A stretch of DNA of 36,665 nt from Microcaldota archaeon. Its GTDB lineage: Archaea; Micrarchaeota; Micrarchaeia; Micrarchaeales; Micrarchaeaceae. The notes under the pieces are model-generated. The model was not told where the DNA came from. It did no database searches and worked only from the letters and a program-made list of their open reading frames with translations. How positions within the stretch are numbered: position 1 is the stretch's first letter; each line of letters starts with the position of its first letter. A program made the translations under genes and the position numbers. Positions 24,638-33,066 of this stretch are shown here, one piece after another. The stretch spans positions 1 to 36,665 of the forward strand of contig JAJZVQ010000004.1 in the NCBI GenBank assembly GCA_021845575.1, in the 5' to 3' direction.

Positions 24638-25366
24638 TCATCCGAATTTTTCAAATCCTCCCTTTTCAAGTTTTTCTATTAATTCACTTCCGCCTTCCGC
24701 AACAATCCTGCCTTTAATCATTATATGTACATATTCGGGTACTATATGCGAGAAAATTTTGTTATAATGCGTTATTAAAAGCAATCCCATATGGTTATTC
24801 TTTACCGCCTTGTTTATACTCGATGCAACAATTTTAACCGCATCAATGTCCAAACCCGAATCTGGCTCGTCAAGTATTGCGATTTTAGGTTTCTGAAGCA
24901 ACATTTGAAGTATTTCAGTTTTTTTCTTTTCTCCCCCAGAAATTCCCTTGTTCACATACCCTTTCATTATTTCTTCGCTTATTTTCAATTCTTCAACACT
25001 ATTTTTTATCTCTTCCATCGCAGCCTTAACATTTGAATTAACAGCCAACGAATCCCTAGAAGCCTTTATAAGGCTCATAAATCTTACACCATCCATCTCT
25101 ACAGGGGTCTGAAACCCCAAGAAAATTCCAAGTTCTGCGCGTTTGTTGACCTGCATGCCAAGAATACTTTTGCCATCAATAAGGATATCGCCTCTGCTTA
25201 TTTTGACATTTGGATGCCCAAATACTGCCTTTGCCAAAGTGGATTTTCCAGACCCATTAGGTCCCATCAATGCGTGTATTTCGCCATTTTTTATATTTAA
25301 ATTTAATCCGTTCAACACTTCTTTTTCGCCAATTTTAGCATATAAATCTTTTATTTCAAGCATCAT
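24638..25366 (-). CDS. sufC: Fe-S assembly ATPase SufC
   Basis: ABC-type ATPase that drives the SufBD scaffold. Walker A GPNGSGKST is at 35-43, the signature ISGGE at 142-146, Walker B ILDEP with Asp166-Glu167, and the switch His in ITHYNK. The SufC-typical GIFLGFQTPVEMDGV follows residue 80. A GGTG motif precedes the tandem ATGs. It begins 9 nt after the HTH regulator gene. Confidence 0.93.
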   Translation of the reverse strand: MMLEIKDLYAKIGEKEVLNGLNLNIKNGEIHALMGPNGSGKSTLAKAVFGHPNVKISRGDILIDGKSILGMQVNKRAELGIFLGFQTPVEMDGVRFMSLIKASRDSLAVNSNVKAAMEEIKNSVEELKISEEIMKGYVNKGISGGEKKKTEILQMLLQKPKIAILDEPDSGLDIDAVKIVASSINKAVKNNHMGLLLITHYNKIFSHIVPEYVHIMIKGRIVAEGGSELIEKLEKGGFEKFG

Positions 25367-25374
25367 ATTAACAC

Positions 25375-25698
25375 CTAATCATTCATTATCAGACAATCAT
25401 TCTTTTTGTAAAACTGACAAAGTTTGCAAACAGATTTTCGCGCGTCATTCCTTTTGTTGTTCAATATATCAATAACAAATTTTTCCGCTTCCTTTCGGTT
25501 TATCATTTTTTCAGCATTTATTATTTCCAGGGATTGAACTCTGTTTATATATTTGCTTACTGCGGCCTGGCTAACCCCCAAAAACCTCGCCGTTTTTTGC
25601 TCACTTATTTTATACTTATTCACCATAAGCCTTGCCACATACGATCTTAATGCAGGAACGAAATTTTCCGTTTCGTTTGCAAAAATTCTGTTTTTCAT
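25375..25698 (-). CDS. HTH regulator with Cys cluster inside the suf operon
   Basis: Predicted transcription factor, 107 residues. A helix-turn-helix lies at about 30-55, with FLGVSQAAVSKYI as the recognition part, similar to the archaeal COG2522-type domain. The C-terminus has CX2CX7C (Cys91, Cys94, Cys102), suited to hold an Fe-S cluster or metal. It lies between sufD and sufC in the same direction with short gaps. The ATG at 25698 has GGTGA four bases upstream; the ATG at 25716 adds six residues across that site. An Fe-S-sensing repressor analogous in role to IscR or SufR is inference. Its likely target is the palindrome at 28328. Confidence 0.78.
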   Translation of the reverse strand: MKNRIFANETENFVPALRSYVARLMVNKYKISEQKTARFLGVSQAAVSKYINRVQSLEIINAEKMINRKEAEKFVIDILNNKRNDARKSVCKLCQFYKKNDCLIMND

Positions 25699-25727
25699 AA
25701 TTTCACCATTATTCATGCATTTATTTG

Positions 25728-26879
25728 TTATTTTCCACTCAATTTATAGTCTATAAGCGAGGATACCTCTCTCTTTACATCAATGTCGCTTATCTTATCA
25801 ATGACTTTAGAAAAGAATCCAGATGCTAGAAGCTTCATCGCCCCATTACTGCTTATACCTCTAGACATCAAATAAAATATTGATTCTTCATCGATAGGGC
25901 TTATTACTGAAAAATGGTTCGCTTCTACTGCATTTTGATTTATCTCCATTGAGGGTATCGAATTTATCCTAACATTTTTTCCAATCAGCACTGCATTCTC
26001 TTTGATTAAGGATTTTGATTCTGTAGCGGTCTTTTCTATTTTTGAAAAACCTTTCATAAAACATGATGATTTATCCATCAATATAACGTTAGTATCTAAT
26101 TTAGTATTAACATAATTTGACATGTTTGTCATTAGAGAATATATATCAAATTTTTGTTCTGCCGTTCCAACTATGGTTTCTCTCGCTTCTATTTTTGCAT
26201 ATTTTCCCATCGCATTCATATGATTTCTTGAACGTGTCACATTTCCCCCAAGATATATATAATCCAAATTAAGTATTGCATTATCCATTATTTTTGAATC
26301 TAAATTTGAGATTACCACAGTATTTTTATTTTCATTGTGTATTGTAATTATATTTGCATTGGAATCTTTTTCTAAAAAGATATTAGTCAAGGAAGAAGAA
26401 AACGAATTTTTAATAGTGGTGGATGCATACCATAACAATAAGTTTAAACTGGCTTTTTTTCCAACATCGATATACAAAGGCATTGAAAGTGGCTTATTCG
26501 TATTCAAAAACAAGAAATTCAGTTTAGTGCATTCCGATTCTTTAATCACAATATCTAATTTATTTTTAGCTTTTGCAAATATTAATGCGACATATTTATC
26601 CGTAATTACATAATCCTTTGCATCTTCAATTTTCCAGGCATTGATTCTAAAAGCATTATTAATATTTTTTATTAATGCACCGTTATCCCATATCACTGCA
26701 TCAAATTCTATTTTTGTATGTAATGTAAGATTATCACAAAATTTTTCAATCATTTCTGAGGTTTCAGCAGGTTCTAGATTTTCACTATTTTTAATTATTC
26801 CTTCAATATCAAGAATTATATATTTCCCTGTGTAAATATCCTCCCTTTCTTCCGGTATTAGCTTATATAACCCTTGCAA
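25728..26879 (-). CDS. sufD: Fe-S assembly scaffold subunit SufD
   Basis: Partner of SufB in the SufBC2D scaffold. The conserved C-terminal core is clear: IPSMEINQNAVEANHFSVISPIDEESIFYLMSRGIS and then ASGFF. The N-terminal half is divergent, as usual. Length 383. The start is uncertain: TTG 26879 has no good ribosome binding site, while upstream in frame an ATA codon (26903-26901) follows GTGATGG at the sufB stop, which would add eight residues. The gene sits 28 nt after sufB. Confidence 0.88.
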   Translation of the reverse strand: MQGLYKLIPEEREDIYTGKYIILDIEGIIKNSENLEPAETSEMIEKFCDNLTLHTKIEFDAVIWDNGALIKNINNAFRINAWKIEDAKDYVITDKYVALIFAKAKNKLDIVIKESECTKLNFLFLNTNKPLSMPLYIDVGKKASLNLLLWYASTTIKNSFSSSLTNIFLEKDSNANIITIHNENKNTVVISNLDSKIMDNAILNLDYIYLGGNVTRSRNHMNAMGKYAKIEARETIVGTAEQKFDIYSLMTNMSNYVNTKLDTNVILMDKSSCFMKGFSKIEKTATESKSLIKENAVLIGKNVRINSIPSMEINQNAVEANHFSVISPIDEESIFYLMSRGISSNGAMKLLASGFFSKVIDKISDIDVKREVSSLIDYKLSGK

Positions 26880-26907
26880 TTTTTCTTTTTTTATGTGTTG
26901 TATACCA

Positions 26908-28317
26908 TCACGCTATTGATTTTGACATATCCATTTTTATAAGCCTTTTAAGCTCTATAGAGTATTCAAGCGGAAGTGCTTTTGAAAGTGGTTCTATAAA
27001 CCCTAATATTATCAAAGTAATTGCATCTTCTTCACTAAGACCCCTAGACATCAAATAAAAAAGTTCCTCTTCACCTATTTTTCCTGCAGTTGCCTCGTGT
27101 GTTATATTTGCATCCTCTCTATATGATTCTATGTAAGGGTAGGTATTGGTTTTAGACTCTTTATCAAGAATAATGGCATTACATTTTACAGTAGATTTTA
27201 CATTAGAAGCATCCCTGCCAACATATACCAATCCTCTATACGTATTATTTCCTCCGTCTCTAGAGACGCTTTTAGATATTATTTTTGAAGTGGTTTCAGA
27301 GGCCAAGTGAAGCACTTTCCCTCCAGAATCCTGAACCTGATTTTTGCCTGCAATTGCAATTGATAAAATATCCCCTTTTGCGTACTTTCCTTTAAGGTAA
27401 ATACTGGGATATTTCATGTTGACTTTGCTGCCCATATTTCCGTCTATCCATTCCATGAAAGCATTTTCATATACAAAAGCGCGTTTTGTTACTAAATTAT
27501 ACACATTTTTTGACCAATTTTGAATTGTCGCATACCGCACATGAGATCCTTTATGTGCTATTATTTCGACTACAGCAGCGTGCAGCGAAGAATACATGTA
27601 CATAGCCGCAGTACAACCTTCTATATAAGTAATTTCGCTCCCCTCTTCTGCGATTATCAAGGTCCTTTCAAATTGTCCGACCTTTTCAGCGTTTATCCTA
27701 AAATATGCATGCAGCGGCATCGCAATCTTTATTCCTTTTGGCACATACACAAAACTTCCCCCGGACCATACCGAAGTGTTTAAGGCAGCGAACTTGTTAT
27801 CGGTTGAAGGCACGACCGTGCCAAAATATTTTTTTATTATCTCTGGGTACTCTTTTACCGCAGTGTCTGTATCAATAAATATAATGCCTTGTTGTTCTAA
27901 CTCTTTTTTTACATTGCGGTATATCACTTCTGAATCGTATTGGGTTTCGGTGCCAACAAAAAATCTTCTCTCTGCTTCCGGTATTTTCAATTTGTCAAAT
28001 GTCTGCCTTATTTCTTCAGGAACATCGTCCCAACTTGCCGCCTTTTTTTCTATCGCCTTCAAATAATAAAAAATGTCATTGAAATTTATTCCCCCAAGAT
28101 CGGGACCCCATTTAGGCATAGATTTATTTTTGAATATTTTATAAGCCTGTAGTCGTTTTTCAAGCATCCATTCAGGTTCATTCTTTATATTTGATATTTC
28201 TTTTATTATTTCTTCTGATATCCCTTTTTTTGTTTTAAACGCATACGCTATATTATCATTAAAGCCATATTTTTTCAAGTATGCGCCCTCTTCAGTTTCA
28301 TTAATTTTTTTCCTCAT
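26908..28317 (-). CDS. sufB: Fe-S assembly scaffold subunit SufB
   Basis: Core scaffold on which Fe-S clusters are built. Long, strongly conserved segments are present: SGGSFVYVPKGI, EEGSEITYIEGCTA, RYATIQNWSKNVYNLVTKR, DSGGKVLHLASETTS, the GLVYVG segment and NTYPYIE, with EATAGKIGEEELFYLMSRGL near the C-terminus. Length 469 is normal. It is first in the operon and has no ribosome binding site; a TATA-like TTATTATATT about 35-45 nt upstream suggests a short leader. A 17-bp palindrome lies between them. Confidence 0.95.
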   Translation of the reverse strand: MRKKINETEEGAYLKKYGFNDNIAYAFKTKKGISEEIIKEISNIKNEPEWMLEKRLQAYKIFKNKSMPKWGPDLGGINFNDIFYYLKAIEKKAASWDDVPEEIRQTFDKLKIPEAERRFFVGTETQYDSEVIYRNVKKELEQQGIIFIDTDTAVKEYPEIIKKYFGTVVPSTDNKFAALNTSVWSGGSFVYVPKGIKIAMPLHAYFRINAEKVGQFERTLIIAEEGSEITYIEGCTAAMYMYSSLHAAVVEIIAHKGSHVRYATIQNWSKNVYNLVTKRAFVYENAFMEWIDGNMGSKVNMKYPSIYLKGKYAKGDILSIAIAGKNQVQDSGGKVLHLASETTSKIISKSVSRDGGNNTYRGLVYVGRDASNVKSTVKCNAIILDKESKTNTYPYIESYREDANITHEATAGKIGEEELFYLMSRGLSEEDAITLIILGFIEPLSKALPLEYSIELKRLIKMDMSKSIA

Positions 28318-28327
28318 TTAATTACTA

Positions 28328-28344
28328 TTATAACTCAGTTATAA
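28328..28344. promoter_or_regulatory. Perfect 17-bp palindrome at the sufB promoter, candidate operator
   Basis: TTATAACT-C-AGTTATAA, two perfect 8-bp arms around one base. It starts 11 nt upstream of the sufB ATG and overlaps the expected transcription start. A dimeric HTH repressor bound here would block initiation. The operon's own Cys-cluster HTH protein is the obvious candidate. Binding is inference. Confidence 0.5.
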
Positions 28345-28470
28345 TTGAAATATAATAATTTATTACTTTCTAATCAAGCTGTTTCAAGTACAACAAGAAT
28401 TGTAAGGCACGTAATTTGTAAAAGATGCAATAATAAATAATTTTACTACTAATAAGGAATTGGTCTTTAT

Positions 28471-30099
28471 ATGTCAAAAAAATTTATTAATGAATCTACC
28501 TATAAGTATTTTCTTAACAACGGGAAAGAAAATGAATTCGATAAATTTTTTGATGAGGCACTTGCCAAAGTAAAAAAAGATTTCGGCAAGACGCATCACA
28601 TGTACATCGGAGGTAAAGAAGTGGATTCCGATTCAATAATTACAGAAAGATCCCCAATAAATAAGGATATTATAGTAGGATACTTTCAAAACGGTAAAAG
28701 GGAACACGTAAAAATTGCAATAAACTCAGCAAAAAATTCGTTTATAAATTGGTCAAATATCAATTATAAAGAAAGAATAACGGTATTTAGGCGTTTTGCT
28801 GATATTCTATCCAAAAATAAATTTGAACTCGCTGCAATACTCAGCATAGAAAATGGCAAATCCAGATACGAGTCTATAGGAGAAGTAGATGAAGCGATTG
28901 ATTTTTCCAGATATTATGCATCTGAATTAGAAATAAATAAAGGTTATATAAGGAAGACTTTTTCAGAAGGAAGCAAGATGAGCGTAGCAGAAGGATTTCA
29001 AGGGGCGCCTTCAAATTCAGAGAAAGTAATCATAAGATTGATGCCATATGGTGTTTTCGGCGTTATAGCACCATTCAATTTCCCTCTTTCCATTTCTGTG
29101 GGTATGAGTATTGGTGCAATGATAAGTGGAAATTGTGTAATATTCAAACCTTCATCTACCGACAATATGACAATGTACATAGGGCTAAAAATTTATGAAC
29201 TTCTAAAAGAAGCAGGTTTGCCTGATGGCGTTTTCAATTATATAACAGGTCCAGGTTCCGAGGTAGGTGATGAATTGGTAATAAACGAAGAGGTATCCGG
29301 TATTGTATTTACAGGTTCAAGGACTGTCGGTATGAACATGCTTGCAAAAGTTTATAATTCAAAAAAGCAAAAAGTATTTGTAGTTGAAATGGGAGGTAAA
29401 AACCCTGTCATAATATCAAAGAATTCAGATCTCGAAAGCGCAGTAAATGGAGTATTAAGTGCTGCATTCGGATTTTCAGGACAAAAATGTAGCGCACTTT
29501 CCAGAGTATATATTCACGAATCAATCAAAGAAATATTTATAAGTAGATTAGTGGGGAAATTGAGAAATTTGGAAATAGGAGACCCTACGAAAAAAGAGGT
29601 ATTCATAGGCCCATTAATAAGTGAAAGTGCATATAAAAGATATGTGGATACCGTTGATAAAATAAAAACTGCAGGTAGAATAATTTATGGGGGCAGTAAA
29701 ATAGATACCCCACTAAACGGATTTTATGTAGAACCAATAGTTGCAGAATTGAGACATGAACACGAATTGGTCCACACCGAACTCTTTCTTCCAATACTGA
29801 TAGTCATAGGGTTCAGAGAATTTGAAAGTGCAATACATATGAGTAATGACGTCGAGTATGGTCTTACTGCAGGGTTGTATTCAAATAATAAAAAAGAAAT
29901 AGAAGAATTTACAAAAAAAATAGAAGCAGGGGTAATTTATATAAACAGAGCAATAAGTGCCACTACGGGTGCGATTGTCGGAATTCATACTTTTGTTGGA
30001 TGGAAAGATAGCGGTTTGACTGGAAAAGGAACAGGAAGTAAATTTTATCTTCCACAGTTTATGAGGGAACAAAGCATATCAATAACAAAAGAGGATTGA
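28471..30099 (+). CDS. Aldehyde dehydrogenase, 1-pyrroline-5-carboxylate dehydrogenase type
   Basis: NAD(P)-dependent oxidation of an aldehyde, most likely glutamate-5-semialdehyde to glutamate in proline breakdown. Catalytic Cys340 is in FGFSGQKCSALSR and Glu306 in EMGGKNP. The GxxxG cofactor turn is FTGSRTVG. The Cys context and the C-terminal ATTGAIVG...GWKDSG...LPQFMREQS arrangement are those of P5CDH, not of general ALDH or GapN. Length 542 agrees with P5CDH. No proline dehydrogenase is in the window, so the source of substrate is open. A TATA-like AATAAATAATTTT lies about 40 nt upstream. It is divergent from sufB. Confidence 0.78.
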   Translation: MSKKFINESTYKYFLNNGKENEFDKFFDEALAKVKKDFGKTHHMYIGGKEVDSDSIITERSPINKDIIVGYFQNGKREHVKIAINSAKNSFINWSNINYKERITVFRRFADILSKNKFELAAILSIENGKSRYESIGEVDEAIDFSRYYASELEINKGYIRKTFSEGSKMSVAEGFQGAPSNSEKVIIRLMPYGVFGVIAPFNFPLSISVGMSIGAMISGNCVIFKPSSTDNMTMYIGLKIYELLKEAGLPDGVFNYITGPGSEVGDELVINEEVSGIVFTGSRTVGMNMLAKVYNSKKQKVFVVEMGGKNPVIISKNSDLESAVNGVLSAAFGFSGQKCSALSRVYIHESIKEIFISRLVGKLRNLEIGDPTKKEVFIGPLISESAYKRYVDTVDKIKTAGRIIYGGSKIDTPLNGFYVEPIVAELRHEHELVHTELFLPILIVIGFREFESAIHMSNDVEYGLTAGLYSNNKKEIEEFTKKIEAGVIYINRAISATTGAIVGIHTFVGWKDSGLTGKGTGSKFYLPQFMREQSISITKED

Positions 30100-30100
30100 T

Positions 30101-30505
30101 TTGTTGTGTTTATTTAGATATCTTCAAAAGTTTCAGAAATACAAAGAAATAAAATTAGATATTAATGGAAATGAAATAAATGCTCTTGTTGCGGATAGTT
30201 TAATAAAAAGGATCTTGGGTCTCATGTACAGGAATGATAATACAAATATGTTTTTTATCTTCAATAAAGATAGTAAATACGGAATCTGGATGTTGAATAT
30301 GAAATTCCCATTAGACATAGTATGGTTAGACAAAAATATGAAAGTCATAGATTTTATTGAAGGGATTAAACCTTGTACGTCGTTATTTTCCTGCAAAACG
30401 TATACCCCTAAATACTCATCGCGTTATGTCTTAGAATTAAAAAAAGGATTCATTAAAAAATTTAAAATTAATAAAAATATAAAAATAAAAAGAACAAAAA
30501 ATTAG
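30101..30505 (+). CDS. DUF192 family protein
   Basis: Small beta-rich protein of unknown function. It shows the DUF192 pattern: VADSLIKRILGLMYR, MFFIF, the IWMLNMKFPLDIVWLD core with the conserved Trp and PLDI, and YVLELKKGF near the end. Most homologs are exported; here the N-terminus is short and lacks a clear signal peptide. TTG 30101 (or 30104) is the start, with AGGATTGA before it. It follows the ALDH gene by one base, so translation is coupled. The Lys-rich tail (after about 120) is an addition. Confidence 0.78.
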   Translation: MLCLFRYLQKFQKYKEIKLDINGNEINALVADSLIKRILGLMYRNDNTNMFFIFNKDSKYGIWMLNMKFPLDIVWLDKNMKVIDFIEGIKPCTSLFSCKTYTPKYSSRYVLELKKGFIKKFKINKNIKIKRTKN

Positions 30506-30508
30506 CTG

Positions 30509-30733
30509 CTATTTTCTTCCCTTTCTGTTCATTTTGGTTCTTGCTACATAACCTTTTTTGTCTATGAAATATAGGAAACCATCTTCTCTCTCAATCTTTT
30601 CATTTCCAATTCTTTTCTTCTTTCCTCTTGAATTAGATTTCATAGGGCTTTGCCATACATATCCATCTTTTCCGAGATAGTACAGATAGCCATTTTCTCT
30701 CTCTATAGCTTCCCTTCCAATTTTTTCTGACAT
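30509..30733 (-). CDS. Small basic protein of two tandem repeats
   Basis: Unrecognised 74-residue protein built from an internal duplication of about 35 residues. Each unit reads IG-x-E/A-IERE-D/N-GYLYY...K-GYV, followed by a basic stretch: unit 1 at about 5-39, unit 2 at about 41-74. The pattern predicts a pair of beta-hairpins with basic linkers, suited to binding nucleic acid or a negatively charged surface, but this is inference. A strong TATA-like ATATTTAAATTTAT sits upstream. It converges with the DUF192 gene with 3 nt between stops. Confidence 0.65.
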   Translation of the reverse strand: MSEKIGREAIERENGYLYYLGKDGYVWQSPMKSNSRGKKKRIGNEKIEREDGFLYFIDKKGYVARTKMNRKGRK

Positions 30734-31053
30734 ATTATCACTAATTATTCTTCTGAGGATAAATTTAAATATTTATCGTCTATCTCCTCGTAATTGCCAA
30801 AATTACAAATTAACATTTATATTTAACAAAATAAAGCGAGAAATCCCACTTTAGTGGTGGGATTATTTTTATGGAATAGTTCGCGTAAGCATTTAAAATA
30901 ATTTTAATACAATTTTTTGCCGATTCCTAAAATTTTAATCTGCAAAAGTCTTTTAGAATTATATATATATTATACTTTTTTGAATTGATTTAAGCAATAG
31001 GATTTTTAAATCCCAAGATTAAAACTATTCTATAACTTTTCTGCTGTGGTGCT
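30734..31053. other. AT-rich gap upstream of cdc6 with hairpin, possible origin
   Basis: 320 bp without a protein gene. It holds the promoter of the small repeat protein at the left. A strong hairpin AATCCCAC/GTGGGATT (30842-30849 with 30857-30864) follows, trailed by ATTTTTA. Next come a run of pure A/T near 30960-30975 and a short palindrome GGATTT-TT-AAATCC at about 31000-31013 near the cdc6 promoter. Archaeal origins often lie beside orc1/cdc6, and the A/T run could serve as an unwinding element. I see no clear origin-recognition-box repeats. Confidence 0.35.
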
Positions 31054-32259
31054 ATGCAACTTACTGATCTTCTTGTCGAATCAAATATATTTGCCAATAG
31101 GGAAGTGCTTTCTCTCCATTACACCCCAAAAAAGCTTGTAGGGAGGGAAAAAGAGATAAATAATATAGAGAGGGCGATAGCACCCGCATTAAAAGGTGAA
31201 AGGGGAAGAAATTTATTTGTTTATGGCAAAACAGGGGTCGGGAAAACATCCTGTGTGAAATATGTTATAGAAGAGGTTAAAAATATACCGAATACGTCAG
31301 CAAGGATTTCGTATATAAATTGCAGGATTTACAATTCAAGATATAGAGTGTTAAATAAGATAGTTTCAGATCATTTACCTACTTACGCTAAAAGGGGTTA
31401 CGGAGCTTCTGATTTATATGAAAAGTTAGTTAGTTGGATAGAGGAAGACAACAAGATATTTGTAGTAATTCTTGATGAAATAGACGTGATAAAAGACCTT
31501 GACGATCTTATATATACCCTTACTAGGATAAACAGTGATATAAAGGCAGGCGGAGTAACCATGGTCGGCATATCAAACAAAGTTTCATTCAAGGATTCGC
31601 TTGATCCGAGGAGTTTATCCTCATTATACGAATCCGAGATTGTTTTTTCGAATTATAATGCCAATGAATTATTTGATATCATAAAAGACAGGGCAAAAAT
31701 CGGATTCAAAAAGAATGTAGTGGGGGACGAAATCCTGAAATTTATAGCAGCAAATGCAACAAGAAATGGAGGGGACGCACGCTTTTCCCTTAAAATACTT
31801 TCTATAGCGGGAGAGTTAAGCGAAAAGGACAACCTTCAAAATATAAGTTTAGAAAAGGTACAGGAATCGATAAAACTTGCAGAAGAGGATATAGTTTACG
31901 AAGTAATTTCCACACTTCCAGAACATCAGAAACTTGTATTGTATGCGGCGGCATTGTTGACAAATAGTGGAGGGACTTATAAAAAACTTACAGATGGTAT
32001 AGACACTTATTTATTCAGCGGAGAACTTTACAGCAGATATAAATCGATAAGCGAGAGCATCCACAAAGAGCCTAAAGGGGAGAGATGGTATAGAAAATAT
32101 CTTTTTGAATTGGAATTGCAAGGTCTTATACATACATTTGAGTCTGGAAAAGGTATAAGGGGGCATACAAAATTAATAAAATTGCTTTATCCTGCGCAGA
32201 AAGTGAAAGATGTAATCGAAAAAGAGGTTTTTGGAATTACTGCCCCTAAACAACAATAG
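31054..32259 (+). CDS. cdc6: Orc1/Cdc6 replication initiator
   Basis: AAA+ protein that binds origins and loads MCM. Walker A GKTGVGKT is at 58-65, Walker B VVILDEID with Asp141-Glu142, sensor 1 VGISN near 174, and sensor 2 GGDAR near 242. A C-terminal winged-helix domain starts near 290. Length 401 is normal. A GGTG site is only 2 nt before the ATG. It is followed at short distance by RNase P genes. Confidence 0.93.
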   Translation: MQLTDLLVESNIFANREVLSLHYTPKKLVGREKEINNIERAIAPALKGERGRNLFVYGKTGVGKTSCVKYVIEEVKNIPNTSARISYINCRIYNSRYRVLNKIVSDHLPTYAKRGYGASDLYEKLVSWIEEDNKIFVVILDEIDVIKDLDDLIYTLTRINSDIKAGGVTMVGISNKVSFKDSLDPRSLSSLYESEIVFSNYNANELFDIIKDRAKIGFKKNVVGDEILKFIAANATRNGGDARFSLKILSIAGELSEKDNLQNISLEKVQESIKLAEEDIVYEVISTLPEHQKLVLYAAALLTNSGGTYKKLTDGIDTYLFSGELYSRYKSISESIHKEPKGERWYRKYLFELELQGLIHTFESGKGIRGHTKLIKLLYPAQKVKDVIEKEVFGITAPKQQ

Positions 32260-32267
32260 GTGCTTGC

Positions 32268-32753
32268 TTGAAATATTATGACATATTATTTGATTGTGTA
32301 CAAAGGGAAAAACTTGCAGGCTTCGAAAAAATCTTCAAGATAAGCGAAAATAACAATAAAATATTTTTTGGTTCTGGCGATGAAGCAATTATTCATGCAA
32401 TAAGGCACGGTGCGCTTGCCGTGGCCATAACCAATTTTTATATTAATAGAAAAATAATCGCAGAAATAAAAGAATATGAAGCCACACTCTGCATACCATT
32501 TAGCATTATATTGGAAAAGAAAGGTTTTGAAAGGACGGGGCTCCTATACAAAGCAACGGTACTCGCAAAATTCGCTTTAAATAATAAGATAGAACTGTCA
32601 ATTGGGAGTTTTGCTCATTCAGAGCAATTCCTTAATTCGCCATTGCAGCTAATAGAACTTTCAAAAATAATAAAGATAAGGGAAGAATATGCAAAATACA
32701 GCCTAAGCGAAGTGAATAAAAGGATAGGTGAATATTGTGAAGGTAAAACATAG
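32268..32753 (+). CDS. rnp3: RNase P protein component 3 (Rpp30), TTG start
   Basis: Protein subunit of RNase P, which matures tRNA 5' ends. The C-terminal half is the clearest: KKGFERTGLLYKATVLAKFALNNKIELSIGSFAHSEQFLNSPLQLIELSKII matches the Rpp30 pattern (R near the shared loop, S-G/F-AH, then SP followed by L). The N-terminal half is shorter than usual, giving 161 residues against about 210-240. TTG 32268 follows GGTG by 5 nt. It overlaps rnp2. Confidence 0.75.
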   Translation: MKYYDILFDCVQREKLAGFEKIFKISENNNKIFFGSGDEAIIHAIRHGALAVAITNFYINRKIIAEIKEYEATLCIPFSIILEKKGFERTGLLYKATVLAKFALNNKIELSIGSFAHSEQFLNSPLQLIELSKIIKIREEYAKYSLSEVNKRIGEYCEGKT

Positions 32754-33030
32754 GTATATCCTTGTAGAAGCGAGCGAAGAATTGGACAAAAACTTTAAGG
32801 ATAACCTAAGAAGAGAGCTTATTCTATGCATAGGAAGCATAGACTACCATCTGGTTAATCCACGGCTGATAGGTATTGATGGTAAGGAATTCATCATAAA
32901 GTGCAGCCTTGAAGGCTTCGGCAAGCTCGTTGTGGCATTAAGCATGATAAAAAATTTAAACAATCGAGACATCGCATTTTATACATTGAAGACCTCCGGC
33001 ACTATAAAGTCATTAACAAGTTCTGGCTGA
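32737..33030 (+). CDS. rnp2: RNase P protein component 2 (Pop5), GTG start
   Basis: Forms a complex with Rpp30 in archaeal RNase P. KHRYILVEASEE at the N-terminus and TLKTSGTIKSL at the C-terminus are the diagnostic Pop5 ends. GTG 32737 lies 5 nt after GGTGA (32727-32731); the GTG at 32728 sits inside that site. It overlaps rnp3 by 17 nt, so the two subunits are made together. Length is 97. Confidence 0.85.
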   Translation: MKVKHRYILVEASEELDKNFKDNLRRELILCIGSIDYHLVNPRLIGIDGKEFIIKCSLEGFGKLVVALSMIKNLNNRDIAFYTLKTSGTIKSLTSSG

Positions 33031-33066
33031 TTGCCAATTCATTCACTATCCAGCATTTTTATACAA

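Noticed and set aside
24633-24669. Upstream start of sufS overlapping sufC
   Set aside because: The extra twelve residues are not conserved, and the ATG at 24633 has a suitably spaced GGATGA.
25531-25545. T-loop-like GGGATTGAACTC as a second tRNA
   Set aside because: It falls within the HTH regulator gene, and no acceptor or anticodon stem can be formed around it.
28471-30099. Non-phosphorylating GAPDH (GapN) as identity of the ALDH
   Set aside because: The Cys context FGFSGQKCSALSR, the length and the C-terminal ATTGAIVG/LPQFMREQS pattern match P5C dehydrogenase instead.
30842-30864. Transposon end with TnpB guide-RNA-like hairpin
   Set aside because: The hairpin is similar in style to such ends, but no TnpA/TnpB remnant or target motif is visible nearby. 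Kept only as a hairpin in the gap.
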